Assembly: GCA_016648135.1 (NCBI GenBank)
Contig: JADDOH010010850.1
Location: 24,521-88,520, forward strand
DNA length: 64,000 nt
Source of the DNA: Agrypnia vestita
Taxonomy: Eukaryota > Arthropoda > Insecta > Trichoptera > Phryganeidae
Direction: 5' to 3'
Shown: piece after piece, positions 10,346 through 22,293 of the stretch
How positions within the stretch are numbered: the stretch's first letter is position 1
Layout of the letters: each line of letters opens with the position of its first letter
Made by a program: the position numbers and the translations under genes
Notes under the pieces: model-generated
The model's database searches: none
Told to the model about the DNA's origin: nothing
What the model saw: the letters and a program-made list of their open reading frames with translations, nothing else

Positions 10346-10689
10346 TATTGGATATAAGTTGCTTTGACGGCAGCCCAACGATTCGCAGAAGATAATGCAG
10401 AAATATTGGAAAAAAGGAATCTTTGAGGTCGCTAATCTCCGTAACTATTAATATAAGGAGATTGATGTAGGAATTTTTACGGCTCATAATCATTTGGGAA
10501 GGAATCCCCATTAACACTGATTTCCAATGTCCATCCGTAACCGTAATTATAATCCAATAGATGATCTCATTGCGTTTTTAAATTTAGTATGACTTCAAAT
10601 AGATTGATTTACCAATATCGTTTTTTGTTTTGACGAATTAATATATAAAAAAATAATTAATGTAAAGTTGAAATTCAAATATAAAAAGT

Positions 10690-10910
10690 CCGCAAAAAAA
10701 AAGACCAAGAAGAAAGCGGGGGAAAGTTGCCTGGCAAGCCCGTATTACAAGCCTCAATACGATATTCCAAATAAATATATTTTTATTAGTTTAAAAAAGG
10801 TTACTTACTTACTACAAAAACTTCTTTTGTGTTCATTTTTGCATCGTAACAAAACACATATTTTTTGCGCACATTCTTTTGAATACGGTCTAGCTATAGT
10901 CTAACCATAA
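10690..10910 (+). repeat. Inverted dispersed repeat, left copy
   Basis: About 190 bp (GAAAGTTGCCTGGCAAGCCC...CGTAACAAAACACATATTTTTTGCGC...CGGTCTAGCTA) reappears in reverse complement at 13775-13960 with modest divergence. The pair could form a stem enclosing about 3 kb. The short frame here reads through the repeat and is not a gene. Confidence 0.6.
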
Positions 10911-11455
10911 TTATCTAGTACTATGAACTGGCTCTGTTACACCTGAATCAGTAGGTAAATGGATAATCTTTTTAACGGGAGATCGCTCATGCTCATGCTC
11001 ATGATCAAAGAAGGTGCATAGAAGCTGTGTCGTGAGACCTTTTTCTATAGGTAGTATTTCTATCCAAATTGACTTAATTGTCCAAGCTATTCATATATGT
11101 AGGTATTTATCAAAAGTATAGTGTAATATCTCAATGAAAAATATTAAAAATATAGACGTATCATTACCAGCTGCAAAATTTATGTATATTATTTCATAAG
11201 AATAACTATAGATGTCTATATCATAGTCCCTTCAAATACATGGAAGCTCTCAATTTGGAATATATATGCAACTTTTAAAATTTTGATAATGTGTGGATGT
11301 TCTTATTATGGAATTGGTGAACGTTGCATTGTGTAGAGCAGTATTTTTTAATCTGTGGGTCGCGACCTCCAGGGGGTCGTCAAGTTTTACTCTGTTTATT
11401 TTTGAATAAATTTTCAAACTTTGGTTGTATTTTTGAGATCAATTAACGTATATTA

Positions 11456-11800
11456 TAGATATCTCACAGAGACGAAACTGTATTTCTTATGGGAAAAGTA
11501 GGTATAGAAGTCATTTGGGAGTACATAGGACTTATGACCTATTTATGATTGGCTTAAGTGATCACTTTACACAATGTAACATTCACCATTTCCACCCATG
11601 ATAGAATATACCATGCTTATTCATTTTTTTGGAAGTTGTATATATGTTCAAATTGCGTGGAAAGCTTTCACATATGAGTTGTAACCGCCTTCCATGCGGC
11701 CTGTACAAAGCCATTTTCATTCCCCTAAATCCCCACAGATACCTACTTTTCCCATAAGAAATACAGTTTCGTCTCTGTGAGATATCTATAATATACGTTA
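11456..11800. repeat. Large imperfect palindrome (fold-back MITE)
   Basis: About 70 bp at each end are near-perfect inverted copies: TATTATAGATATCTCACAGAG...TTCTTATGGGAAAAGTAGGTAT on the left, complement on the right ending ATATACGTTAATTGATTA. The centre holds the family landmark (GATCACTTTACACAATGT, CACCATTTCCACCCATGATAG). An open frame on the minus strand (11583-11864) lies inside it and is not a gene. Confidence 0.65.
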
Positions 11801-12301
11801 ATTGATTAATAATGTCTCTGTGACATAAATCCAGCACTGTTCTGAAAGATTTGAACAAACTCAAAATATTCTGAAAAGTATTTTTGAGATGTTCACAATC
11901 AAATAATTTTCTAAGTGAAGCCTGTTTCTCTTCTGATTTTTTATATTTACCGTCTCAGATAACGTTAGTTCACAAAGATAAGAAGTGGCGAATGGCACTA
12001 AGAATTTTAAAGCTTCTCTTGCCAGCTCTAGATATGCTTCTCTTCACTTCTCTTCAACCAGAAAATGTCAATCATTTGCAAATTGAATTTTATTTTAAGC
12101 ATGCCGTGATCAGCAAAATCTTCAAGATTTTCTCTCATCTCTATGGATAACAAATCGGCCAGTTGTATTGACATATCCAAAAGAGGATTAATTTACCCAT
12201 CTTTATCCATTGGCGGCTTCAGAATCCAGTTCTGGAAAGTAAATTAATTTTTTTAACGTTTTAAAATCACGGTCATTATTTTAGACCCGGGGGATCGCCA
12301 T

Positions 12302-12845
12302 AATTACTCCCTTTATATTAACTCGTGGCGTCTGCTTGCTTACCGGCTTGCCGGGTGAAAAACTCTGGATCGATTTTTAACCCTTTTCCCGTGATCCAAT
12401 CGAGCTGAAACTTGGCAAGTAGACTCGTGGCGACGATCAAGAAGATTTATCAAAATTTTGTTAAAAAAAATTAATAATTATAGTATAATTTCAGATTTTT
12501 AGAAATTTTATTGGTTTTTTCAAATTGGAATCATTACAAAAGTTTGCTTACTAGCAACTGCGGCCCGATAACGTCGCGGAATATTTACTAAATTTGAATT
12601 ATTCCGTCGGTATACATAATAGGTACTTCACTACGAATGTCGAAAATCTAAATTGACTGACAAATGTTTTTAGAATTTAATCTTCAAAACATGAAGTGTC
12701 TTATCAAAGCTCAAAATATCTGACATTTTAGAAATATATTAAATTACTGTAAGTTTAGTGTTATGTTATATGTTTTGATTCGTCTTTAATTGTTGTTATA
12801 TTTTACAAAGAAAGGGAGTACAATAAAAACTTGGTTTTTATGGGT
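12302..12845 (-). mobile_element. CTCCC-ended inverted-repeat element, copy 2
   Basis: Left end TACTCCCTTTATATTAACTCG, right end CAAAGAAAGGGAGTA followed by ATAAAAACTTGGTTTTTATGGG. This is the reverse of 468-775 and 52068-52551. Internal landmarks TCGTGGCGACGATCAAGAAG and GGCCCGATAACGTCGCGG are shared with the 52-kb copy. Noncoding; Tc1/mariner-like MITE by end sequence only. Confidence 0.5.
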
Positions 12846-13774
12846 TACTTTTTTTTCACTTGTAAAGGTGTCGCGTATTCAAAAAGACTAAAAAACACTG
12901 GTGTAGAGTGATCACTTTAGCCAGCTCATACAGGTTGCAACGCCTGGACCATCGCATAAAATACTATTTTTTCAAACGAAAAAAAGTAAATCCTTCTTCA
13001 CAGCTATGTCGAGGTCGTTAGCAACATTCTCGCTTCGTGTATGCGAACCATTTCAGTAAACCTTTCTTTATCCCACCCATTACACTTATCCCGGCTTTAA
13101 ATTCTTCCCTTTTACATGTCTTCTTTACGTACGTGACCGCCCCTGACATCAAACGAAAAATACAATGTCGGTTTCTATCTTGGTTTTTCATAAAATAAAG
13201 GAATTCACGAGGGTAAATAAACTTTATAATATATATTGTGTATAACTGTTAAAGTTCATTTATTTAAAAACAGAAAACTATAATTTCCTTTATCAGGACG
13301 ATATAAACCTTATATTTTTATGTAGTGTATATTAATAAAAAAAAATACTTTGTATAAAACCACTATTTAAACAAAGTGTTTTCTCCAGAATACAAAGTGG
13401 TTTTATACAAAGGGTTTGCTTTTTATTTATAAAAATAATGTAAACACAAAGTAATTTTGCTGTTATTATGAAGACGAAAAAAATATTTTTTTTTGCAAAA
13501 TTCAACATAATTTGAATAAAATTTTTAGCAACTGAAGATAAATGTTGTAAAATGACATTTAAAGATCGAAAATTATTACAAATATTTTTTTAGGATTGGA
13601 CAGATGTTTGAATGTTGTATATTTATGATATTTTGGTAACTTTTACGTGCGTTATATATCTATTTATAAAAATTCCAAATATTCTATTTTAAAACTTTTT
13701 GAAAACCTGGCGATCGCGGTATCACCAGAGAGAGACCAGTACAAGTGTCAGTGACAGTGAAAAAATAAAATGTT

Positions 13775-13960
13775 GCTGTAGCTAGACCGCATTCAAAAAA
13801 ATGTGCGCAAAAAATATGTGTGTTGTTACGATGCAAAAAATGAACACAAAATAAGTTTTTCTAGTAAGTAACATTTTTTAAACTAAAAAATATATATTTA
13901 TTTGGAATTTGAGGCTTGTAATACGGGCTTGCCAGGCAACTTTCCCCCGCTTTCTTCTTA
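13775..13960 (-). repeat. Inverted dispersed repeat, right copy
   Basis: Reverse complement of the 10690-10910 repeat, with the GGGCTTGCCAGGCAACTTTC end at the right. The open frame over it on the minus strand (13861-14100) mixes repeat and flanking sequence and has no recognisable domain. Confidence 0.6.
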
Positions 13961-14214
13961 CCGGACAAAGCTGAGGAATGGTCTTTTGATTGTGGTCGAC
14001 CTATAGCGCTACTCACGGGACGATCAGGAAGTAACTCGACATACGCTGCACATCTTAAATTTAGACAAACTAGCAATGAAATAAAACTAATGTGTAACAA
14101 AAACGAGAGACGGAAAGCTTATGTTTCTTCCACTAATATTCTATATAACCTAGAACTGACTTATCCGTTACTGATAACGTAGATTCGGTGCAGTAAAAAT
14201 TGCAGTATAAATGT

Positions 14215-14545
14215 CACAAAGATGACATGTCCTTTCTACCATAGAATTGTAAACATGTTATGTCTTCAATATTTTTCGTCGTGGGTGTAATTGGTGAACG
14301 TTTCATTGTATAAAGTGACCACTTAAGTAAGCCAATAGGCCGTAAGCCCCATACACATTGAGTAAAGTGATCACTTATGTTAACCAATAGGCCGTAAACA
14401 TTGTGTAAAGTGATCAATTAGGTCAACCAATAGGCCGTAAAATATTGTGTGAAGTGATCAATCAAGTCAACCATTGTTTAAAGTGATCACTTAAGTCAAC
14501 CGACAGGCCCATATAATTGTTTCGTCTCTGTGAGACGTCTAAAAG
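14215..14545 (-). repeat. Fold-back family member with internal minisatellite
   Basis: Carries the GGTGTAATTGGTGAACGTT and TTCGTCTCTGTGAGAC landmarks of the 10135/23030 family. Its middle (about 14309-14512) is expanded into five units of about 29-52 bp, each with AAAGTGATCACTTAAGTCAACC, most followed by AATAGGCCGTAA. Other copies have one such block, so expansion occurred within the element. Confidence 0.6.
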
Positions 14546-15639
14546 ATATCACAATATTACACATACATAATTGTAAGCATTGAAAACAATTATAACCAAG
14601 AGAATATTTTTGCAAATTTTGACATATTGATTTTTTCAAAAAATTATATGTCCACTGGCTATATTTGAAATTTCATTTCATACCATAAATTCATTTATTT
14701 TTTATTCTATAAATTCCTGTTAAAAACATTTTTTAAAACTAGGAGAAAGATTACAAACTTGACTTCCATAACAACCGGAAGTTACGCCGTCCGGAAGGAA
14801 ATAAAATTTATTCTCGATGGCTCTATTGCTTTAAGCTTTGAAAGAATCGAGCTCGGAAGCTTCCGTTTGAGAGATTAGGATTTTGAGAGAAGACATATCA
14901 AAAGACGGTACATATCTCTCTCCGAGCACAAGAGTAAGGTATTTGATTATATTATATAACGACAGTATAAACTTTAGAGTTTAGTTGAGTTAAATCTCAT
15001 TGTCATGTACACGTAGAGATTTTAATCTGGAGATAAATCCAGAGATAGGTTTGAGGTAGGTAGAAAGAGATAAAATCTCTGTATACGACGTTCAAATTGA
15101 CGACGAGATACGAAATATACTCCGAAACGTCACCGTAAAACCAAAATTTATTTTGAAAAAATAGGCAAAAAGAAAGCATAAAATAACAGATATTTATTCC
15201 GTTGGTGTGGAAAGATTCAAATTTGTGTAACTGACGAACGGAACATCAATAGTTAATAGATTGATATATGACGCTTGACGTACAACAAACGAGAAGTTGA
15301 ACTATGAAAGCCAAGTGTTGTCTCCAAAGAATCTGATAGGATTTTCGACACGATCTCATAAAAATCTCATCCATATATATCGGTCGTAATGATGATATAT
15401 GAATAATTTTTTTAATCACTTTAGTTTTTTCCGATATCCGAAAATACTAACAATAAATAATCGAAATATATAGATTTATTTAAGCTGATATACCTATTCA
15501 TAATATTGTTATATAAAGGTCTAAAATAATGGGACTATCTCATAATTACTAGATATGGAAAAACAGTTTGAAAATTCGCGAAATCAACATTTAAGTATAA
15601 AAGCGAGAACAAGTTGTGACTTTCTACGAACACACAGAT

Positions 15640-15870
15640 AAAAGCGAACCGTGCGGCGGCTCAGTGTGACCAAGCGACGGATATTCGGTGCGAGCGGGTA
15701 CTTACGTGCGAAACGGAGTAGATCTACCTGGCGATAGACAAAAGCGCAGCGAAGATTCTAGTGACGTGAATTAGTGCGAACCTGCGTGAAATATTCTAGA
15801 AACAATTGGTGTGAATTTGAGAACGGTGCTCCTATTAAACTCGTTGACTCCTACAATATTTTATCTTCAT
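15640..15870 (+). mobile_element. LTR-like dispersed repeat, partial
   Basis: CCGTGCGGCGGCTCAGTGTG, GAAATATTCTAGAAACAATTGGTGTG and GAACGGTG match blocks of the 2770-3235 candidate LTR in the same order. TATAAAAGCGAG at about 15597 is a plausible TATA element. Boundaries unclear. Confidence 0.4.
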
Positions 15871-16274
15871 TCTGTGAATTAAAATACTTATAAAATTTAC
15901 AAGGACAGATTCGAAGTATTCTTTTCTTTGAAACTATTTATCGAAATATTTTTTCGTATAATTGACGTTTTCTAGGAAGGCTTTTTTATTAGGTATGTAG
16001 GATAAATGTATTGTTTTCCCAAGATTTTATATCATTCCGCATGGATAATATATTTACTGAGAAACACAAGTTTGGCATTGCCCACACGGTAAATTTGCAA
16101 ATCATATGGTAACTTAAGAAAATAAAGACTTTGAAGTCCTAAAGCAACATTAATTTTGGTTCTTTAGTTTAATGTATTTGGCCAATATTATGACTGATTC
16201 ACAAATAGTGTAGTTTTCTTATTGCAAATATTACAGATATATTTTCTTGATCATTTTCTCATGATACGGTTTTA

Positions 16275-16712
16275 ATTCTCTAACACGTGGGTAGTGGTGG
16301 TTAGTATGGGTAGTAAAGTAGACTGAATGCGGTGGAAATGCGGTCACTAAGACGCTTGTGTGGAAAATCTTTGGTCGATAGAGTGAGGAATGAACAAATT
16401 AGAAGTGAATGCAATGCTGGCTGTAGTGTGGTAGATAGAATAAAGAAAGGAGTGCTGAGATGGTTTGGTCATGTGGAACGTATGAACGAGGTAAGGATGG
16501 TTAAGAAAATATATGAGGCGAGTGTTGAAGGCAACAGGAATGATCAGGTACTACAAGTATTTGAGGATGGCCCTGTTAAAAGCCGCAACAACCGTAGAAC
16601 GTGTGTGAGAAGATGTCTGAATGTGGCCGAAGCAAAAGTGGTTTGCCAGGATAGAATAGTGTGGCGTTCAATCCTCTCTGCCTACCCCTGCGGGGAAACG
16701 GCGTGATGGTTA
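16275..16712 (+). pseudogene. LINE reverse-transcriptase C-terminal remnant
   Basis: An open frame from 16332 encodes 124 residues with MEMRSLRRLCGKSLVDRVRN, VLRWFGHVERMNEVRMVKKI and CVRRCLNVAEAKVVCQDR. These are the landmarks of the region C-terminal to the RT in a common insect LINE (RTE/CR1-like). The same family is at 41640-42430, whose NENRLNAV block aligns with ...RLNAVEMRS here. It is 5'-truncated and lacks all RT catalytic motifs; often mis-annotated as a host protein. Confidence 0.75.
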
Positions 16713-16827
16713 GTTAGTTATTTGGTTAGTTTAACACGTGGGCCGGTGTCACAGCTAAAAAGATTCTATCAAAATAATACGATGAAAAATGAAAGCAAAG
16801 GAATACCGCAAGTGTATTCTATTATCA

Positions 16828-17262
16828 AAACATAATAATTTCGTTCTGTCCGTCGCGTCCGTCTGTTTGTCTATCTATCTGTAACTTGCGTAATTTCGTT
16901 TGAATTCACGGCTAAAAAAACTAAATTAAACGGCCGGAGATGGGCTTGAACCCCGGGCCAGCAAACCCGAAGGCGGCAACGATAGCGATGTTGCAATCGC
17001 CGAGCCTGCATAACCTGCCAAAGATACGGTACATATAGAACTTAGCAAAGATGAGAACCGTTTCATTTTCCACCCAATCGCCAGGGTTTAGAATAGTATA
17101 TTTAACTGCCGGCAGGGAAAATATAAAAAAAATATTAAAATATTTTGATAAAAGTCGTTATTACTATTTCACGGGTTTCGGCTATAAATAAGTTAATACT
17201 TATTCTTTAGGAACCGGCGTGTAAAAGTAGCGTAATTTTTGACGGGTTACAGCTAGTAATAA
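16828..17262 (+). repeat. Dispersed repeat, ATAATAATTTCGTT...ACAGCTAGT family
   Basis: Starts AACATAATAATTTCGTTCTG, then GGCCGGAGATGGGCTTGAACCC-CGGGCCAGCAAACCCGAA, TAACTGCCGGCAGG, a TTCTTTAGGAACCGGCG-TGTAAAAGT block, and ends TTGACGGGTTACAGCTAGT. Other copies: 31030-31340, 33165-33575, and internally deleted 49113-49233 and 58190-58322. The ending resembles RTE-type LINE 3' ends, and the CCCGGGGTTCAAGCCC complement resembles a pol III B box, so it may be a SINE sharing a LINE tail (inference). Confidence 0.6.
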
Positions 17263-17929
17263 AATAAAAACACTCCGGCACGTAGTAAACTTCGACTGGC
17301 TATCAAATTTAATTGTGATATTTACAAAACCGATTTTTCAGAAAAGTTGAATCAAAATCTGATACGACGCACTACAACCCACGCAATAAAAAGACCTCTT
17401 CGTATTCGTTAAATTCAAATAAAAAATCCTTCAAAATTAGACCAAAAAAATTCATATAAAAAAAAAAACAAAAATTAAAATTAGACCTTTGCATATTCCT
17501 AGCTCTACAATGGTCCTGGTATCAAAAATACACCTCCGAAGTTCTTATCACTATTTCGAACCAATTTTTAATTATATACAGATGTTCTAGCGAGACAGGC
17601 ACCATAAAATAAGTATCACATAAATAAGATCTACAGATATAAATAAATAAATATATAAAATCGTTTCTGACCCCTAGAATGGATAGTTCTTTTTATTCAT
17701 AAGAGTTTGAATATTATATGTGTTTTCTTGTATGCACGATCTGTGCTAGGACGTATGAATTAAAGACCCGAAATAATTTTTTAATGAAGAAGAATTAAAG
17801 TGTGATTGTACCCGAGAACAATCATATCCTGTTAAGAGTTTCGCAAAGTTATGATATATGTTATAATATGTAAGTATAGGTATAGGTTATAATGTGTAAT
17901 AGTGATGGGTCCGCTCTGTACTAACTACT

Positions 17930-18520
17930 ACGATGTAGTACTACATTACATTGAAGTGTACACTTCACACCTTTTGAGGTACTAAAAAGTAATACTTCAA
18001 ATAGAATACTTGATTTTAAAGCGAACACTACAAAGTACACACACCTCAAAGTTATTGAAAGCACGAGTACATACTTCAAATAGTACATTTTTTATGTGAA
18101 ATTTTTGGGAAGTCGATGTAGGAAATTTTTGAAAATCGAAACAACCGACCCCCATGGATTGAAAATTTTTGAGACCGAATGAAAGAATCTCTGGAAACTG
18201 AAACAACCCCCTCCCCCCATGGTTTTGAAAAAAAAATTAGTAGAACACTTTTCAAGAAGCACTTCTTGTAGGTCATTACAATTTTGTAGTACTACAATTA
18301 GTTCACTTCATTAGTACTACAATTATGTAGTACTGCAGTGGTTCACTTCATTATTACTACAATTAGTTCACTTCATTAGTACTACAATTAGTTCACTTCA
18401 TTATTACTACAATTAGTTCACTTCGTGCAGTTTTTACTACAAATGTAGTGTACACTTTGTAGTCTTCAAACTGGTGGACGTGTGTGTTTTGTAGCCTTCA
18501 TTTTAAAATGTAGTTTTTCC
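17930..18520 (-). repeat. Inverted copy of the 25-bp-minisatellite repeat
   Basis: Reverse complement of 7430-7880: ACTTCAAATAG, GGGAAGTCGATGTAGGAAATT, a CCCCCTCCCCCC tract, AGAAGCACTTCTTGTAGGTC, then several TAGTACTACAATTAGTTCACTTC units (18290-18425). Reading frames on both strands here are repeat artefacts. Confidence 0.6.
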
Positions 18521-19194
18521 CCTCGATATTTGTAAGTATATTGATGTAAGCAGACGACAGATATTATGAACACGAGTTACGTGCTGTTTTTGATAAAATG
18601 CGTGAATTACGCAAGATCAGAGAAGATGCGGGGAGGTGATGATGAGAAGAGATGAGTGGGACGTCGCGTCGGTAGGTAAGGCGACAGATTTGTCCGCACG
18701 TGGACACGACTGCTGCTAACTGAGCGGTAGCGGCAGGATCCCAAAAGGGGATCTCTCTCACCTTATTCATTTTCTTCTTTATATACTTTATGTTCTTTTC
18801 CTTTTCAACTTTATTTTCGTTTTTCTACACTCGTATAATCTAAGTTTCGTTTAAATTTAAACTTTTTTCGTTGATGCACTCCAGAGACAGTGACATGGTT
18901 TGTGCAGTCTCTTGTTTCGCCTGTGGCGTAGTGATGAGACTTCTTTAGCATTAAAACAATGCCAATATGGATGGCGAAAGTGTAGATATGGAAGCTTTTT
19001 CTCGTCTGACGACCCTGGGTGTGTGGTTGGTTCCTTTCGCTGTTACTCTTATTTCTTGCAGTGTGGTACTAAGTTAGTTAGCTTTCGAAAAGCATCCTGA
19101 CAAATAAGGTAGGTCGCCCTCCTAGAAGAGACTGTAAGATTTCGTAATAGGGCCCGAATTTAGAGTCAAGATCAGCGAAGGATCGAGATCGCTT

Positions 19195-19740
19195 AGAAAC
19201 AGACGGTGTGTATAGACTCGATTGTCAAGACTGCGATAAAGTATACGTGGGGCAAACGGCGCGTACAATTTCCAAAAGGGTCAACGAGCACAAACGGGCA
19301 TGCAAACTCGGTCATCCAGAAAAATCAGCACTGGCTGAGCATTTTCTGGATACCGGCCATCATTTTGCATTCGAACCGAAAATCCTTGGAAAGCCTTAAA
19401 AAGTCACCATGCCGCGCCTATTATCAAGGAACACTAGAAAATCTACAAGACATCCGATATAAACATAATAGAGATGATGGTCTCAAATTAAAAACACTTG
19501 GTAGGGCTTCAAAGTAATTCTCGTCGCAGATCCGCCAGTGATAGACACCGAGAATCATACATACATTACAATACAAACAGTGACACTTCGGCACACGGCA
19601 TTGCAAAGCCCCGATATAACAACACAACACAACATTCAAGACAACACATCAGCCCTGATGATGGACCCTGCAATGGGGGATACGAAACGTCGGCCCGAAA
19701 GGTCGTAACAACACGGCATAATACCCCAGTAAACACAAAA
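19195..19740 (+). mobile_element. Penelope-like element fragment with GIY-YIG domain and hammerhead
   Basis: A 5'-truncated PLE copy. From about 19203 a frame reads GVYRLDCQDCDKVYVGQTAR then SKRVNEHKRACKLG and LAEHFLDTGHHFAFE: the GIY-YIG endonuclease of PLEs, with GVY and YVG standing for GIY and YIG. The frame stops at 19399 and continues frameshifted (GLKLKTLGRASK near 19480). A hammerhead motif follows at 19651-19694, as in PLE terminal repeats. The reverse transcriptase is missing. Not active. Confidence 0.75.
19651..19694 (+). ncRNA. Hammerhead ribozyme of a PLE, degraded helix II
   Basis: AGCC then CTGATGA (19655-19661), a helix II region with CCC/GGG pairing around TGCAAT but a weak outer part, GAAA (19684-19687), the palindrome ACGT shared with GAAA, cleavage C at 19691, then GGCC (stem I partner, three pairs). 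The core is intact but helix II looks damaged, so activity is doubtful. It follows the GIY-YIG remnant at the expected position. Confidence 0.6.
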
Positions 19741-19778
19741 TTGAAGATTCTGAGTGGCCATGAAAACCTAAGAACATT

Positions 19779-19888
19779 CTTTGATGATTTAATGGTTAAG
19801 GTACGCCTTAAAAGCGTAATTTTCAGTACAAAATAACACTTTAAAGGCGTACTTTAATTTTTAAATCATCTAAGTATTGAATTCGGGC
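19779..19888. mobile_element. Palindromic MITE, GGCCCGAATTC family, copy 2
   Basis: GATGATTTAATGGTTAAGGTACGCC on the left is mirrored by GGCGTACTTTAATTTTTAAATCATC on the right, around AAAGCGTAATTTTCAGTACAAAATAACACTT. It ends GAATTCGGGCC like copy 1 (3605-3722). Noncoding. Confidence 0.6.
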
Positions 19889-20744
19889 CTAGGTGTTCGA
19901 AGTTATTGAGGTTTATAGGTATATTCATAAATACGAGTAAATGTTCTTACTGAATATTTTTGAGTGATATGGCAGTTGCTTTGTGGTGCTACATAATTTT
20001 TTAAATTAACATAAATTAACATTTGTAATGCGCAATGTAATTAGTGTTAATAAAATGAAATCAATGACTTACGAAAATCGTAACTAAAGGTATTTAATTT
20101 CAATAAAGGTATTTTGAAAATACGTATTTTGCATTTTGTATTTCAATACTTTCCTTTAAAACTATTTTGTATTTGCATTTAAAATAGAAAAGTAACCATG
20201 TATTCGCGTGTTGAATTTAAATACTTTTAATTAACTATTTTGCACATATCTGCCTACATTTTATCGACACCGATCGTAGATACTCCAGCACGCAATATAT
20301 ATTATTTTGAGTGAAAATTTTCCCACAATTTTTAATGGGATTTTAATTATCAAGTTTTTAATAATTATAACAGCGTGGTATTATAAGAAGCATTGACCGC
20401 ACACAAGCTTGTTGCCTGCCTTTGTGCTCTGATAAAAACATGCCGTAAAGCCAGGCATAAATGAGAAGAAAAGACCATTACACAGATTATTAATTCCATT
20501 GTAACAAGGGCTTAAACCTCCAACTAATATTTTATGTAACGATCTTAGTAGTCTCTTGACTGAAAGTCTCTTAACTATTACAACTTTGTTTATGGGTTTT
20601 TGTTCTGAACATTACGCGGAGATTATTTCATTCTGTTCATATTTACCCCATTCCTAACCTGAATATACCCTGTTCGCATATACGTCACACGATTTATTTT
20701 ATCTGGTTAATTTGTAAATAATTTCCTTTTTTTTAATTACACTA

Positions 20745-21190
20745 TGTCTCAAAGCTGGTAGAAAATTTTACCGGTTCCTGGTTTGATAATGAGTCGAAAA
20801 TGTAATGCAACCATGACCTATTTTTTTAAATAGTTATGGAGATATGCAGTGTTAAAATATGCATTTTTTTAAAAGTATTTCTGATTTATTTTTTTCAAAA
20901 AGTTGAACTATCACTACAGTAACTTATACCGATTAAGAAAAATTCATTCGCTTTAATACAAGTTGAATAAAATGATAAAAATCGTGCAAAATTTGAATAG
21001 ATTTTTTTACAAGGTTTTTATCATTTTATTTATGCTGTATTAGAGCGAATGAATTTTTCATAGTCGATGTAAGTTACTGTAATGATAGTTCAACTTATTA
21101 CAAAAAATAAGTCAGAAATATTGAAAAAAATATTCAAATTTTAATATTGCATATCTCTATAACTGTTGTTATTTTCGACCCACAAAATCT
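20745..21190. repeat. Fold-back family core copy
   Basis: Shares CATGACCTA, TAGTTATGGAGATATGCA and AGTTGAACTATCACTACAGTAAC with the 1303-1797 element, followed by the inverted series in the right half (GTTACTGTAATGATAG, GCATATCTCTATAACT). The terminal CAGGGTTATTTGG ends are missing or diverged. Confidence 0.5.
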
Positions 21191-21993
21191 TAGTAAGTGG
21201 TTTTATACATTACAAAGATATTGTTAAAATGCCTGATCACAAAGTTTGCTTTAAATATTACAAATATTAATAAAACATTTTTAAAAATGTATTATATGAA
21301 TTGAATGTTTCTTGCTTGATTTGAGAATCTGTTTCTGTATATCATTTAACCATACATATGTATAGTGGGCCGTTTTTGTTCATTTGTTCATATTTGTTGT
21401 TTATTGAATGAAGCTATTTGTAATTTATATAAACAACTGAAATAAAAATAGTGGAAACGAGCAGCAGAAGTCCGAGTTCATGGATGCGGTCGGTTGCGAA
21501 ATGGTTGCCAATTATGTATAAAAGTACGTACCTACACACGCTTCAGTCTTAATATTTAATATAAAAATATTCACAAAAAAAAATTCCCAAAATTTAACCA
21601 AAAATTAAAACCTTTTTTCCACCGTCCGTGTCGGACTAACACTTTAAAATTGTTATTGTAATTTTGTTCCACCACCTTGGAGAAAAATTGAAATAACAGT
21701 GTTGGGACGATGATATTTTAAGCTTTCAAAAATAATTGGTTCTCTCGTGTATTTTTAATTTACGTAAAATAAATGGCACATCTGTTGAAAAGAAACATTA
21801 ATATCGTTATTTGTAAATGTTCAATTTGATAAAATAACAGATGTTTTTGACAAAAATAACACATTTTCTTAAAGAAAAAACGGTCCCATTTCGAACTCGG
21901 CAACTTTGACAAAAGAAACAACTTCATGTTTCTTCCAAATGTAAACAAATAAAAGTCTACGATTCTGATTGGATGATGTAATATTTTACTGAC

Positions 21994-22070
21994 CTGTTGA
22001 ACCAATCATCAGTGTACCTGGGGTAGGGGTAAGGGTCGTTACTGCTGAAGTCGTACGACGCTTCGGCATT
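21994..22070 (-). CDS. amon: Prohormone convertase 2 (amontillado) exon: NAEASYDFSSNDPYPYPR block
   Basis: A 77-bp coding exon on the minus strand. The upstream acceptor is TTTTGTTTTCAG, the donor is AG|GTCAGT. It encodes NAEASYDFSSNDPYPYPR, then YTDDWFN and the first two bases of a Ser codon. This is an essentially invariant block of PC2 (PCSK2/amontillado) between the catalytic Asp and His motifs of the subtilisin-like domain. PC2 is a calcium-dependent serine endoprotease of dense-core granules that cuts neuropeptide precursors at dibasic sites. Phase 0 in and phase 2 out match the exon at 30866-30903. The next exon should begin with HGTRCAG (catalytic His) and was not seen. Too short for simple ORF finding; identity rests on the conserved block and splice signals. 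Confidence 0.95.
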
Positions 22071-22293
22071 CTGAAAACAAAATACTCATTAATCAACAGT
22101 GGGTAATAAATCGATACAACCGCCCTCTATGGAAACTTTTTATCTGGGGCTTAATGCAAGAAGTGCCCGTGTCAGATTTTGGACAAAATGAGGCATCTGA
22201 ATTAAAAACTTAAATTAGCATTATTTTAGGATTACGTTCTTTTAGGAGGCTTGCTAGTAAATATTTTCTGTAACCAGATGATCACGATGTATA

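Larger units (their letters stand above)
1..21993 (-). other. amon: amon intron (downstream part), repeat-filled
   Basis: This is the sequence 3' (on the minus strand) of the convertase exon ending at 21994, which carries a GTCAGT donor. I searched for the expected next exon (Ser-His-Gly-Thr-Arg-Cys block with the catalytic His) by its reverse complement next to an acceptor and found none, so the intron probably continues past position 1. Stretches with nothing recognisable beyond AT-rich spacer include about 1-460, 800-1050, 3240-3600, 3730-4500, 6380-7270, 8940-9780, 12860-13770, 14550-15600, 17270-17920, 18530-19190 and 19890-20740. Open frames there (for example 18564-18770 and 18900-19100) were not recognised. 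Confidence 0.6.

Noticed and set aside
16332..16706. Host protein-coding gene
   Set aside because: Residue pattern (WFGHVERM, RRCLNVAEAKVVCQDR) belongs to LINE ORF2 C-termini and matches the LINE remnant at 41640.
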